Shown: one piece after another, positions 32,823 through 40,586 of the stretch
Position numbering within the stretch: the stretch's first letter is position 1
Layout of the letters: the number at the start of each line of letters is the position of its first letter
Assembly (NCBI GenBank): GCA_002238785.1
Contig: MPNA01000005.1
Coordinates: forward strand, 91,925 to 155,924
DNA length: 64,000 nt
Direction of reading: 5' to 3'
Source of the DNA: a bacterium OM1 bin76
GTDB taxonomy: Bacteria; Actinomycetota; Acidimicrobiia; Spongiisociales; ZC4RG35
Notes under the pieces: generated by a model
What the model saw: only the letters and a program-made list of their open reading frames with translations
Told to the model about the DNA's origin: nothing
The model's database searches: none
Made by a program: the position numbers and the translations under genes

Positions 32823-32998
32823 CGGGGGTCGAACCGCAATGCGGGCTCGTCGGTCTGGACCAAATGCTCCCTTAAGAAATCCTTCCCGGCCCGCTGTCCC
32901 GCCAGGAACTCGGCTAACTCTGCGAGGTCCCAATCTTCAGGATTCAAATCGGCTGCGGAGAGCATGGCGGCAACCTGCTCGGAATGGAAGCCGGTCAT
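32813..32998 (-). CDS. Small AtzG/GatC-like subunit (DUF4089-type)
   Basis: The 61-residue protein has two short helical segments and ends DEPALRFDPRWA, matching the D-E-P-A-x-x-F-x-P ending of AtzG-type proteins that clasp the amidase AtzE in the way GatC clasps GatA. The gene overlaps both neighbours: its start overlaps the stop of ridA and its end overlaps the amidase start. This strongly suggests translational coupling and a stoichiometric complex. Confidence 0.7.
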   Translation of the reverse strand: MTGFHSEQVAAMLSAADLNPEDWDLAELAEFLAGQRAGKDFLREHLVQTDEPALRFDPRWA

Positions 32999-33384
32999 TG
33001 CGGAATCACCGCTATCACATCCACCTCCAATTTGAGTCCCGGCAGACCCAGAGCCGCCGCCTGGCAGGCGGTTACCGCCGGGTAGGGGCCGCCGCCGAAC
33101 ACCCTCCGGCGCACCACCATCTCCTCGGGGAGTTCACGGATGTCCTGGCAGAAGTAGGTGATCTTCACCACATTGGCCACAGATCCTCCGCAGGCCTCCA
33201 AAATCTCGGCGATGTTCTTCCAGATCTGTTCGGCCTGCTCACCGGTGGTCTCACCCACGACCTCACCTGCCGCGTCGAACGCCACCTGCCCGGCCAGATA
33301 GACAGTGTCCCCCGCCCGAACCGCGTGGGAATACGGCTCGGGCGGTTCGGACATTCCTTCAGGATTGATCGTCTCGATGCTCAT
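32995..33384 (-). CDS. RidA/YjgF/RutC-family protein
   Basis: The 129-residue protein shows the RidA fold signature (GDTVYLAGQVAFDAAGEVV, QAEQIWKNIAEILEACGGSVANVVKITYFCQDI, then PYPAVTACQAAALGLPGLKLEVDVIAV). RidA deaminates reactive enamines/imines; RutC relatives act in pyrimidine breakdown. The arginine used by canonical RidA deaminases before the PAVT stretch appears absent, so it may be a RutC-type or non-deaminase member. First gene of the three-gene operon with the AtzG/AtzE-like pair. Confidence 0.85.
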   Translation of the reverse strand: MSIETINPEGMSEPPEPYSHAVRAGDTVYLAGQVAFDAAGEVVGETTGEQAEQIWKNIAEILEACGGSVANVVKITYFCQDIRELPEEMVVRRRVFGGGPYPAVTACQAAALGLPGLKLEVDVIAVIPQ

Positions 33385-33553
33385 TGCGGATCCCCCTTCA
33401 TTACCAAAACGGCTTTGTGGTGTCGTCGAATCCTAAGAGGAAAGGATAAGCAAGATTTCTTCTCGCAGTGTCAACGCTAGAACACGAGCCGTTTCGTCCT
33501 TGGCGGGAGGAAAGTCCCGGAGTCCTCCCTCGGCACGGCGTCGCAACGACGAC

Positions 33554-34219
33554 CTACCCAAGACAAACTGGCGGGATCTTTAGATCCTTGTAGGTCGCCA
33601 TCGGAAAGTAATCGACATCCATCTCCTCAAACTGCAACTTAACTGAGTCTCCTCTGTCAACAAGGGTCACCACCGCCACGATCTCGGCGCCTTCTTTCTC
33701 AATGACATCGAAAGCCTGAAATATCGACCCGCCTGTTGTCACCACATCATCGACCAGAAGCACCCGGTCTCCCGGGCCGATCTGTGCTCCTTCGATCAGG
33801 CGTCTTGTGCCCCGATTCTTTGGTTCCTTACGCACAGAGAACCATGACCTGTCACAGACAGCAGCGACTCCGACCGCCAAGGCGTCAGCACCCATGGTCA
33901 GACCACCCACTGCGTTAAACCAATGGCCCTCAGCTGTGACGGTTTCAACAAAGGCTTCGCATGCCACTCGTAGATCTCTCCAAGCGGCGAGTGCTTCTTT
34001 GCAATCAATGAAGTGGGATGAGAAAGCGCCTGACGCAAGCTGTATCGGCTCGGGAAGTTCCCGAAGAGCCTTATCACGCAGAATCTCCAAGAGTTTCTGG
34101 CGAGCTGTCAAGTGTTGCTCACAATGCGCCGATTCCAATGCATGCACCGTGGTTTGAGTCATAACTACACCACTGTCATTCTCTTTTAGGTTGTTGGGTT
34201 GTAAGGGCAGATCAGCCAT
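33554..34219 (-). CDS. Orotate phosphoribosyltransferase-like protein
   Basis: The 221-residue frame has a type I PRTase core with the PRPP loop VLLVDDVVTTGGSI and an orotate-PRTase-like front (GAFSSHFIDCKEALA, GGLTMGADALAVGVA, FSVRKEPKNRGT with the KxxK-type Lys/Arg loop). These features match PyrE, which makes OMP from orotate and PRPP. An ATG at 34162 is an alternative start. It follows the dehydrogenase gene by 9 bases. It could serve salvage of a ring compound rather than de novo synthesis, as no other pyr genes are nearby. Confidence 0.75.
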   Translation of the reverse strand: MADLPLQPNNLKENDSGVVMTQTTVHALESAHCEQHLTARQKLLEILRDKALRELPEPIQLASGAFSSHFIDCKEALAAWRDLRVACEAFVETVTAEGHWFNAVGGLTMGADALAVGVAAVCDRSWFSVRKEPKNRGTRRLIEGAQIGPGDRVLLVDDVVTTGGSIFQAFDVIEKEGAEIVAVVTLVDRGDSVKLQFEEMDVDYFPMATYKDLKIPPVCLG

Positions 34220-34228
34220 CCCCCCAGG

Positions 34229-35320
34229 TCAGCCGGGGACCACCACGGTGCGAATCGCCGAGTTTGACTCCAGGTTCTCAAAGCCCTTCTCCATGTCGGC
34301 GAGCGGGATGGTGTGAGTAACCATGGCGTCGAGGTCGAGGCTGCCAAGTTGGTAGAGGGAGTCCAGCACCGGGAAGTCCTGGGCCGGTATCCCTTCCCCA
34401 CCGTGAGTGGTCATCAGTGTGGACGTATTGCGGAAGAATGCCGACGGATTGAGATCGGCCTCCGAACCCACCGGGGGAACACCGATCATTGTGGCGACTC
34501 CTCCGTAAGACAGCATCCCCAAAGCCTGCTCCAGGGTGGCGGCCATCCCCACCGCCTCGAAGGAGAAATTCACTCCCCCACCGCCTGTGAGAGCCCGCAC
34601 AGCCTCCACCGCGTCTTCTTTGGACGAGTTGACCGCATGGGTTGCGCCCATCGACAACGCCCAATCGAGCTTGAGGTCGGAGATGTCCACCGCGATCACC
34701 TTGGAGGCGTTAGCCATCTTGGCGCCCTGCACCGTGGCAAGGCCGATACCGCCGCAGCCGATCACCGCCGTGGTGGCGCCCGGCCACACCTTGGCGGTGT
34801 GGAAGACAGCGCCGGTTCCGGTCATCACCGCGCATCCGAGCAACGAGGCCGAAGTCAACGGCATGCCGTCGCTGACCGTGAAGGTGGCGCCTTCGTCCAC
34901 CGCGATCCGCTCGGAGTACATCCCCAGGCCCATGGGTACCTCCACCTTGGAGCCGTCGGACGCCCGCGAGACCATCGGAGCGCGGGGCGAGGAATTGTTG
35001 CACCGCCGGGGATCGTTGCGCCGACACATCGGGCATGATCCGCACGGAACCCTGCAGCCCACTGCCACCCGGTCGCCTTCCTTCAACCGGCTCACGCCCG
35101 GTCCCACCTTCTCCACCACCCCTGCGCCTTCATGGCCCAGGAGCATCGGGTAACGGGGCGCCCGGCCCGATTGCATACCTTTGGAGACTTTGTAGTCGGT
35201 GCGGCAGACTCCGGCTGCTTCCATCCGCAGGATCACTTCCCTCTCCCGGGGAGGGCCGACTTCGATCTCGGCGATCTCGACCCGCCCCGGCTCAACCACC
35301 AGGGCTGCTCTGCTATGCAT
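34229..35320 (-). CDS. Zinc-dependent alcohol dehydrogenase (MDR family)
   Basis: The 363-residue protein carries catalytic-zinc ligands (GVCRTDYKVS and GHEGAGVVEKVG), a complete structural-zinc lobe (CGSCPMCRRNDPRRC) and the NAD-binding motif VIGCGGIGLATVQGAK. Layout resembles class III / NDMA-type long-chain dehydrogenases. It oxidises a primary or secondary alcohol with NAD. It overlaps the end of the upstream M24-family gene by 8 bases, so the two are one transcript. Confidence 0.9.
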   Translation of the reverse strand: MHSRAALVVEPGRVEIAEIEVGPPREREVILRMEAAGVCRTDYKVSKGMQSGRAPRYPMLLGHEGAGVVEKVGPGVSRLKEGDRVAVGCRVPCGSCPMCRRNDPRRCNNSSPRAPMVSRASDGSKVEVPMGLGMYSERIAVDEGATFTVSDGMPLTSASLLGCAVMTGTGAVFHTAKVWPGATTAVIGCGGIGLATVQGAKMANASKVIAVDISDLKLDWALSMGATHAVNSSKEDAVEAVRALTGGGGVNFSFEAVGMAATLEQALGMLSYGGVATMIGVPPVGSEADLNPSAFFRNTSTLMTTHGGEGIPAQDFPVLDSLYQLGSLDLDAMVTHTIPLADMEKGFENLESNSAIRTVVVPG

Positions 35321-36479
35321 CCAGGTCCACCAGGATGTCTCTTTCGTAAGTGAGCCTCTCTCCGCCGTCGGGGGTGACCCGCACGTTGTCGGAGACGCAG
35401 ATGCCGCCCACGGCTAGGGCTTCGGCCGGGTCATCGAAGGTGATCTGGGGATGAAGGTTGATCACCATGTCGGTCTGCATGATCCGCTCCTTGCCCGGTA
35501 CCCAGGGTGGCTCATGGGAGTCGAGCCCGATGCCGTGGGCGGTGTAGGCCACCGAATCGAACCCACCCTGACCGTACTTGCGGTGCACCCGGTCGCGTGC
35601 GGCCAGCACCTCGTCGGAGGAGGCGCCGGTCTTCATGGCATCGACGCAGGCGTCCAGGGTCTCGATCCGGGTGTCCCAGTACCGCAGGATCTGATCTGAG
35701 GGACGCCCGAAGCTGTAGGTCCTGCGGACCTCCACCCAGTAACCGGAGGGGCCTCCCCACTCCAGGTCTATGCACAGGACGTCGTCCTTGTCGATCTCGG
35801 CATCCATCCCGAAGGTGTATGCGCGGTAGGGCGGACGGCTCATCTGGGCAATCCCGTCAAGGCAACCGTACTGGCGGCAGAGGCGATGAGCTTCGGCCAG
35901 CACGTCCCTCTCGATGGCTCCGGGCCTGATGTGACCCTCGAGGCTCGTGAACACCTGGGCGATGATCCGAGAGGTTTCCCGCAGATTCTCCATCTCCTCG
36001 GCGCTTTTGATCGAACGGATGTCATCGAAGAAGTCGGTGGCGTCGATGAGGGTGGCGGTCTTCCCGAAAGCGTCTTGGAACTGCATGTAGTGAGCAGCAG
36101 AGGTTATGTCGGCCAGTCCCACAATTCCGATGGTCCCCTTCGAGATGCCGTGGTCCGAGAGGATCCCGGCGATTTCGGTCGCTGGAGTCTGCGTAGCCCG
36201 GAAGTCCTGAATCCAGTTGACCAGCGCCACCCGGGAGAGGCCCCAAAGCGGGTCGCCGATGAAAGTCGGTTCGCCGTTGCGGGGAAGCACCACCATCCCC
36301 CATCCGGCCCATTGGAAGATGTCGCTCACGTACTGCACGCGACCCCGCACGAACTCGTCGCCGCGGCTGCAGATGATCAGGGCGTCGATACCCGATTCGG
36401 CCATGGCCTCGCGCAGCACGCGATGACGTCTTGCCCGCTCGGCGGGGGAGGAAATGTGGGTCAGTTTGCCTTCAGCCAT
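35313..36479 (-). CDS. M24/creatinase-like hydrolase with altered metal site
   Basis: The 388-residue protein has the pita-bread fold of creatinase, prolidase and ectoine hydrolase: an N-terminal domain (residues 1-150) and a C-terminal domain with VLCIDLEWGG, VEVRRTYSFG, AHGIGLDSHEPP and INLHPQITFDD. Metalloenzyme members use D, D, H, E, E. Here the second Asp position is Glu, the E of the usual -EP- motif is His, and the last Glu is not obvious. The site therefore looks like a metal-free, creatinase-type member that cleaves a small guanidino or amide substrate. It lies in an operon with an isochorismatase-like hydrolase and an alcohol dehydrogenase. Confidence 0.78.
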   Translation of the reverse strand: MAEGKLTHISSPAERARRHRVLREAMAESGIDALIICSRGDEFVRGRVQYVSDIFQWAGWGMVVLPRNGEPTFIGDPLWGLSRVALVNWIQDFRATQTPATEIAGILSDHGISKGTIGIVGLADITSAAHYMQFQDAFGKTATLIDATDFFDDIRSIKSAEEMENLRETSRIIAQVFTSLEGHIRPGAIERDVLAEAHRLCRQYGCLDGIAQMSRPPYRAYTFGMDAEIDKDDVLCIDLEWGGPSGYWVEVRRTYSFGRPSDQILRYWDTRIETLDACVDAMKTGASSDEVLAARDRVHRKYGQGGFDSVAYTAHGIGLDSHEPPWVPGKERIMQTDMVINLHPQITFDDPAEALAVGGICVSDNVRVTPDGGERLTYERDILVDLDA

Positions 36480-36494
36480 AGTTTCTCGACTCCT

Positions 36495-37232
36495 TTAGCT
36501 GTTCGGCGTCGGCACCGAGGCCGGCCGGTAGGGTGCGGATGGTTGGGGGTTTTGGAGTTCTTCGCAAATCTCGTCAGTGGTCCTGGAGCCTATAAACCCG
36601 CCGTCGGTCATCCTGACCAGAGCGTTCTCGTGAAGGTCCTTGGTCGAAGAGGTGCAGGCGTCATTCACCAGGGTCACCGTGTACCCCTGGTCGGCGGCGT
36701 CGCGGGCGGAGAGTTCCACGCAACCCTCGGTGACAATGCCGGTCAGGACCAGGTTGGTGATGCCCATTCGCCTGAGCACGTTGTCAATGGCGGTCGTGCT
36801 GAAGACGCTGGCGGAGGACTTGGTGAAGATCATCTCGTCGTCCTGGGCCGCAACTTCGGGCAGAAGGTCGTCGTCGAAGGGTTCCCGGGCCACCGGCTCC
36901 AGATCGGCGGTCGGCATGAAAGCTTTCCCAGCGTCCCGCCCGTCGGAAGTGCGATAGCCCACCCGCACATGGATAACTTCTTCTCCCGCCGCCCGGAAGG
37001 CGTCCTGGCACCTTCTCACGTTGGGCAGGATGCCGTTGATGTTGTCCCAGCGTTCCTGCATGAGTTCGGGCCGACCGGCATCCGCGGCGATTCTTCCTAT
37101 CCACCCGTCGACGTGAGCGTCCAGGTATTGCAGGTCAATGGTCAAGAGGGCGGTTTTCCCCGGCTCGACAGCAGGGAAGGACCGGCGGGGAAACAGGTCG
37201 TAAAAGGGGTCGTGCAAGTTCAATGTCTTCAA
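36495..37232 (-). CDS. Isochorismatase-family cysteine hydrolase
   Basis: I start at TTG 37232, five bases after AGGA, because family similarity begins with LLTIDLQYLDAHVDG soon after; the frame itself runs open to 37343. The Asp-Lys-Cys triad is present: D in TIDLQYLD, K in IFTKSSASVF and C in VTEGCVELSARDAADQGY. Such enzymes hydrolyse amides or ureides (for example biuret, maleamate, ureidoacrylate) as well as isochorismate. First gene of the operon with the creatinase-like and dehydrogenase genes. Confidence 0.85.
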   Translation of the reverse strand: MKTLNLHDPFYDLFPRRSFPAVEPGKTALLTIDLQYLDAHVDGWIGRIAADAGRPELMQERWDNINGILPNVRRCQDAFRAAGEEVIHVRVGYRTSDGRDAGKAFMPTADLEPVAREPFDDDLLPEVAAQDDEMIFTKSSASVFSTTAIDNVLRRMGITNLVLTGIVTEGCVELSARDAADQGYTVTLVNDACTSSTKDLHENALVRMTDGGFIGSRTTDEICEELQNPQPSAPYRPASVPTPNS

Positions 37233-37283
37233 GCCTTTCCTGGGATTCAGGCGGTACGTACAAAGGAGGTGGCCTGCACCACA

Positions 37284-37299
37284 GAACCACCTCTGGTTC
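37284..37299. promoter_or_regulatory. Perfect dyad GAACCACCTCTGGTTC in the divergent promoter region
   Basis: Two 6-bp arms flank a 4-bp spacer, between the minus-strand isochorismatase operon and the plus-strand epimerase operon. A TATATT hexamer lies 10 bases to the right and could be a -10 box. Likely a regulator site, unproven. Confidence 0.4.
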
Positions 37300-37414
37300 G
37301 TACTAAGTATATTTAGCAGGGATTTGGCCAACCGTGGCCTCACGGAGCCGCCGATTTCGATGAGAACTTGACGAACCTGGGCAACCGCGCAGGAGAAGGG
37401 AACGAGAAGGCGAT

Positions 37415-38347
37415 ATGAGAGTACTGGTGACAGGAGCGGGGGGATTTTTCGGAAGAGCGCTGGTCCGGGCCTTCGCCCGGGGAGGAGAGCAGGTGGTGGC
37501 GGCCGACATTCTTCCGCCCGATGACTTCGCTCCCCGTTCAGGCGCCCCCGGCGGCAGCGTCGAATACGTGGTGCTGGATGTGGCTGACTCCGACGCCTGG
37601 TCGACCGATATCACGGGAGCCGTGGATGGCATCGTTCACGCCGCGGCGTTGACACCCAGCATCCAGGAGGCTCGGGAGGATCCGTCAAACCTGGTAAACG
37701 TCAACCTGATCGGAACCCTCAACGCCCTGGAGTTCGCCAGGAAAGAAGAGGTAAGCAAGTTCCTGTTCATCTCCTCCGCCGGTGTCTATAACCAATTCGA
37801 AGAAGAAGTGCTCACCGAAGAAGACGCCGATGGTGGTTTCTCTCTGTACGGATCCGCCAAACTGGCAGCCGAGATCATGCTGTATCGCTACGCCGACATG
37901 TTCGGATTCGACGCCGGCGCCATTCGCCCCACCTCCATGTACGGTCCGGCCGAGGAGTTCCGTAACACCCGCCCGTTCGTCACCCAGGCCAAGCAACTCG
38001 CCGATGCCGCTATGGACGGGGTACCGGTACGGGTGATCGGTCTTGAGGACCGCTGCGACTGGGTTTTCGTGGACGATGTCGCCGAAGGCGCCCATCGATT
38101 CTTCTCCGGCGAGATGGCAAGTCGTTCCTTCGCCTTCTCCTCGGGTGACCCGATCCCGTTCCAGGATGTACTGGACGCGGCAGTGGCGTCGTTCGGCCTG
38201 ATGGTGGATCCCGACGCCGAAATGCTCATAGACGCCACCCCCGACCGGGCCACCACTATCTCCTGTGACAAGGCGCGAGCCGAACTTGGCTGGGACCCGG
38301 TTGGCATAGCCGAAGGAATGCAGCGCTACGCCGATCTGGGCGGCTGA
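37415..38347 (+). CDS. NAD-dependent epimerase/dehydratase (extended SDR)
   Basis: The 310-residue protein begins with the Rossmann motif VTGAGGFFGRALV and has the catalytic Ser-Tyr-Lys set in LFISSAGVYNQF and LYGSAKLAAEIML, then GAIRPTSMYGPAEEF. It converts a sugar-nucleotide or another polyol with bound NAD. It leads a plus-strand group of six genes with short gaps. The absence of nucleotide-sugar genes suggests a catabolic oxidoreductase role, for example lactone formation from uronate. Confidence 0.85.
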   Translation: MRVLVTGAGGFFGRALVRAFARGGEQVVAADILPPDDFAPRSGAPGGSVEYVVLDVADSDAWSTDITGAVDGIVHAAALTPSIQEAREDPSNLVNVNLIGTLNALEFARKEEVSKFLFISSAGVYNQFEEEVLTEEDADGGFSLYGSAKLAAEIMLYRYADMFGFDAGAIRPTSMYGPAEEFRNTRPFVTQAKQLADAAMDGVPVRVIGLEDRCDWVFVDDVAEGAHRFFSGEMASRSFAFSSGDPIPFQDVLDAAVASFGLMVDPDAEMLIDATPDRATTISCDKARAELGWDPVGIAEGMQRYADLGG

Positions 38348-38415
38348 GTTTCAACAACCGACTTGCAACCCAATCCAGACAAAACCAACCCCCAAGCCTC
38401 AGATATGGAGTCCCA

Positions 38416-39612
38416 ATGAGCCAAAGCACACTGAGATCCGCGCTGGCCGAGCGTACCCTGCGTATTCGCGGCGGTCACGAGTCCCCTTACTTCCAGATAA
38501 TGCGGAAGGTCCAAGACCGTGACGACATAATCCGCCTGGTGAGAGGCGAGCCGGACATACCGACGCCCTCCCACATCGTCGAAGCCGCCAAGCGCTGTCT
38601 GGACACCGGTCACATCGGCTACACCCCTCCGGGAGGGATGATCGAGTTGCGGGAAGCCATCGCCCGCAAGTTCAAGAAGGACAACAACCTCGAATACGAC
38701 GCCGAGTCCGAGATTCTGGTAACCGCCGGGGCTCAGGAGTCGATGGCGGTCAGCCTGCAGACTCTGCTGGATCCCGGCGACGAGGTCCTGCTGGCCACTC
38801 CCCACTACATGGCTTATCCCGCCAACATCACCATGGCGGGCGGGCACATCGTGTACGTGCCCACCGTGGAGGAAGAGGACTTCGAGTTGAAGCCCGAGGC
38901 AATCGAAGCGGCGATCACCGACAAGACCAAGCTCTTGGTGCTGGTCACGCCCAACAATCCCACCGCCGGGGTGATCACCGAAGAGACCCTCAATGCCATC
39001 GCCGACGTGGTGCGGGCCCATCCGGGCCTGGTGGTGATCTCCGATGAGTTGTACGAGAAGGTGGTGTACGACGGTTTCCAGCACATCAGCTTCGCCACCC
39101 TGCCGGATATGTGGGACCGCACGATCACCATCAACGGGTTCTCCAAGGCTTACAGCATGACCGGGTTTCGCGTGGGATACATGGCCGGGCCTGCCGACTA
39201 CATCCTGGCGGCCACCGAGCCACGTCACTCGCTCAGCATCTCCACGTCGCTCCCATCCCAGCACGGCGCACTGGCCGCCCTGGAAGGACCGCAGGAGTTC
39301 CTGGACGAGATGATGGAGGAGTATCACCAACGCCGGCAGGTCATGCGGGAAACCTTCGACAAGCTGGGCGTTACCTACGGCGAGCCCAAGGGCGGGTTCT
39401 ACTTCTTCGCCAACGTCTCCGCCTCGGGGATGGATGCCGTCTCCTTTGCCGACAAGGCGGTTGACTACGGAATCCTCTTCTCGCCCGGCAACATCTTCGC
39501 CGAAGGCGCCGTCAAGTACATCCGCATCTCCTACCTGGCGCCCCGGGATCAACTGCACGAAGCCATGGATCGCTTCACTCGGCTATGGAACGACTGCCGG
39601 AGCGGCAAGTGA
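38416..39612 (+). CDS. Class I/II PLP-dependent aminotransferase
   Basis: The 398-residue protein has the fold type I pattern: GYTPPGGMIELREAIARKF, VTAGAQESMAVSLQTL, VTPNNPTAGVI, VISDELYEKVVYDG and the PLP lysine in NGFSKAYSMTGFRVGY. It moves an amino group between an amino acid and a keto acid; substrate unknown. Its stop overlaps the GTG start of the next gene (GTGA), so it is translationally coupled to the 2-hydroxyacid dehydrogenase. The pair could convert an amino acid through a keto acid to a hydroxy acid. Confidence 0.9.
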   Translation: MSQSTLRSALAERTLRIRGGHESPYFQIMRKVQDRDDIIRLVRGEPDIPTPSHIVEAAKRCLDTGHIGYTPPGGMIELREAIARKFKKDNNLEYDAESEILVTAGAQESMAVSLQTLLDPGDEVLLATPHYMAYPANITMAGGHIVYVPTVEEEDFELKPEAIEAAITDKTKLLVLVTPNNPTAGVITEETLNAIADVVRAHPGLVVISDELYEKVVYDGFQHISFATLPDMWDRTITINGFSKAYSMTGFRVGYMAGPADYILAATEPRHSLSISTSLPSQHGALAALEGPQEFLDEMMEEYHQRRQVMRETFDKLGVTYGEPKGGFYFFANVSASGMDAVSFADKAVDYGILFSPGNIFAEGAVKYIRISYLAPRDQLHEAMDRFTRLWNDCRSGK

Positions 39613-40586
39613 GCGGCCCCACGGTAGCCCTGGTGGAAGAGTTCACGTCCGCCCAGGTGGCGGCCCTCCAGCGCGCTCTCCCCACCGGCGCCACCGTCCT
39701 GCAAGACGCCCTCGGCTCGGGGACCATCGGGCAGGCCGACTACCTGGTGCTCATGCAAGAGAGCCTCGACGACGACCAACTCGGCGCCCTCTCCTCGCTA
39801 CAGGGGGTGGTCACCATCGACTCGGGAGGCGCCACCGTCTCATCGGAGATCTGCGACTCCCTGGGAGTGTGGACCGAAGGTGTCGTGTCCCCCGGGCCGA
39901 CCAGTGTGGCCGAACACACGGTGATGATGATCCTGGCGCTCTTCAAGCGCTTGCCGACTGCCAACCAACGCCTGATGGACGGGGTGATAGTGGAAGGCAT
40001 GGCGCCGTTCGTCACCGACCAGTTGAATTACTCCTACAACTGGGTGGGGCTGGATCTATTCGAAGCTGTGTTGGGCAAGACGGTCGGGTTGGTCGGGGTC
40101 GGCCAGATCGGACTGGTGGCTGCCAAACTCCTGGTGGCGTTCGGCTGTGACGTGGTCTACTACAAGCGCAACCGTTTCTCTCCTGAAGAGGAGCAGGAGT
40201 TGGGCATCCGCTACCTTCCCTTCGACGAACTGCTGGCAGAGTCCCACTGCGTCTCTCTCCACAACAAGTTCACCCCGGAGACCGAAAAGATGATGGGCGC
40301 CCGCGAGTTCGCCCTGATGCCCCAAGGTTCGTTCTTCGTCAACACCGCCCGCGGGCGCTTGGTGGACGAGGACGCCCTCATGGCCGCCCTGCACAGCGGG
40401 CATCTGGCCGGGGCCGCCCTGGATGTCTTCTGGTGGGAGCCGATCCTTCCGGACAGCCCCTTGCGGAGCGCCCCCAACCTGCTGATGACGCCCCACACCG
40501 CCGGGACTCCGGCGGGCGACAACGTGGCCCTGGAACTGGGCTCCGCCGGGCGGGTGATCCGCCGACGGCACGGAGTGGTGAGATGA
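39609..40586 (+). CDS. D-isomer-specific 2-hydroxyacid dehydrogenase
   Basis: I use the GTG at 39609, which overlaps the aminotransferase stop and has GGAG about 8 bases upstream; an ATG at 39585 lies inside the previous gene. The 325-residue protein has the NAD motif VGLVGVGQIGLVAAKLLVAFGCDVVYY, the catalytic Arg region NTARGRLVDEDALMAAL and the His in LLMTPHTAGTP. The C-terminal helix after this motif is short and Arg-rich, slightly atypical. It reduces a 2-keto acid or oxidises a D-hydroxy acid. Coupled to the next gene by ATGA. Confidence 0.88.
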   Translation: MSGPTVALVEEFTSAQVAALQRALPTGATVLQDALGSGTIGQADYLVLMQESLDDDQLGALSSLQGVVTIDSGGATVSSEICDSLGVWTEGVVSPGPTSVAEHTVMMILALFKRLPTANQRLMDGVIVEGMAPFVTDQLNYSYNWVGLDLFEAVLGKTVGLVGVGQIGLVAAKLLVAFGCDVVYYKRNRFSPEEEQELGIRYLPFDELLAESHCVSLHNKFTPETEKMMGAREFALMPQGSFFVNTARGRLVDEDALMAALHSGHLAGAALDVFWWEPILPDSPLRSAPNLLMTPHTAGTPAGDNVALELGSAGRVIRRRHGVVR

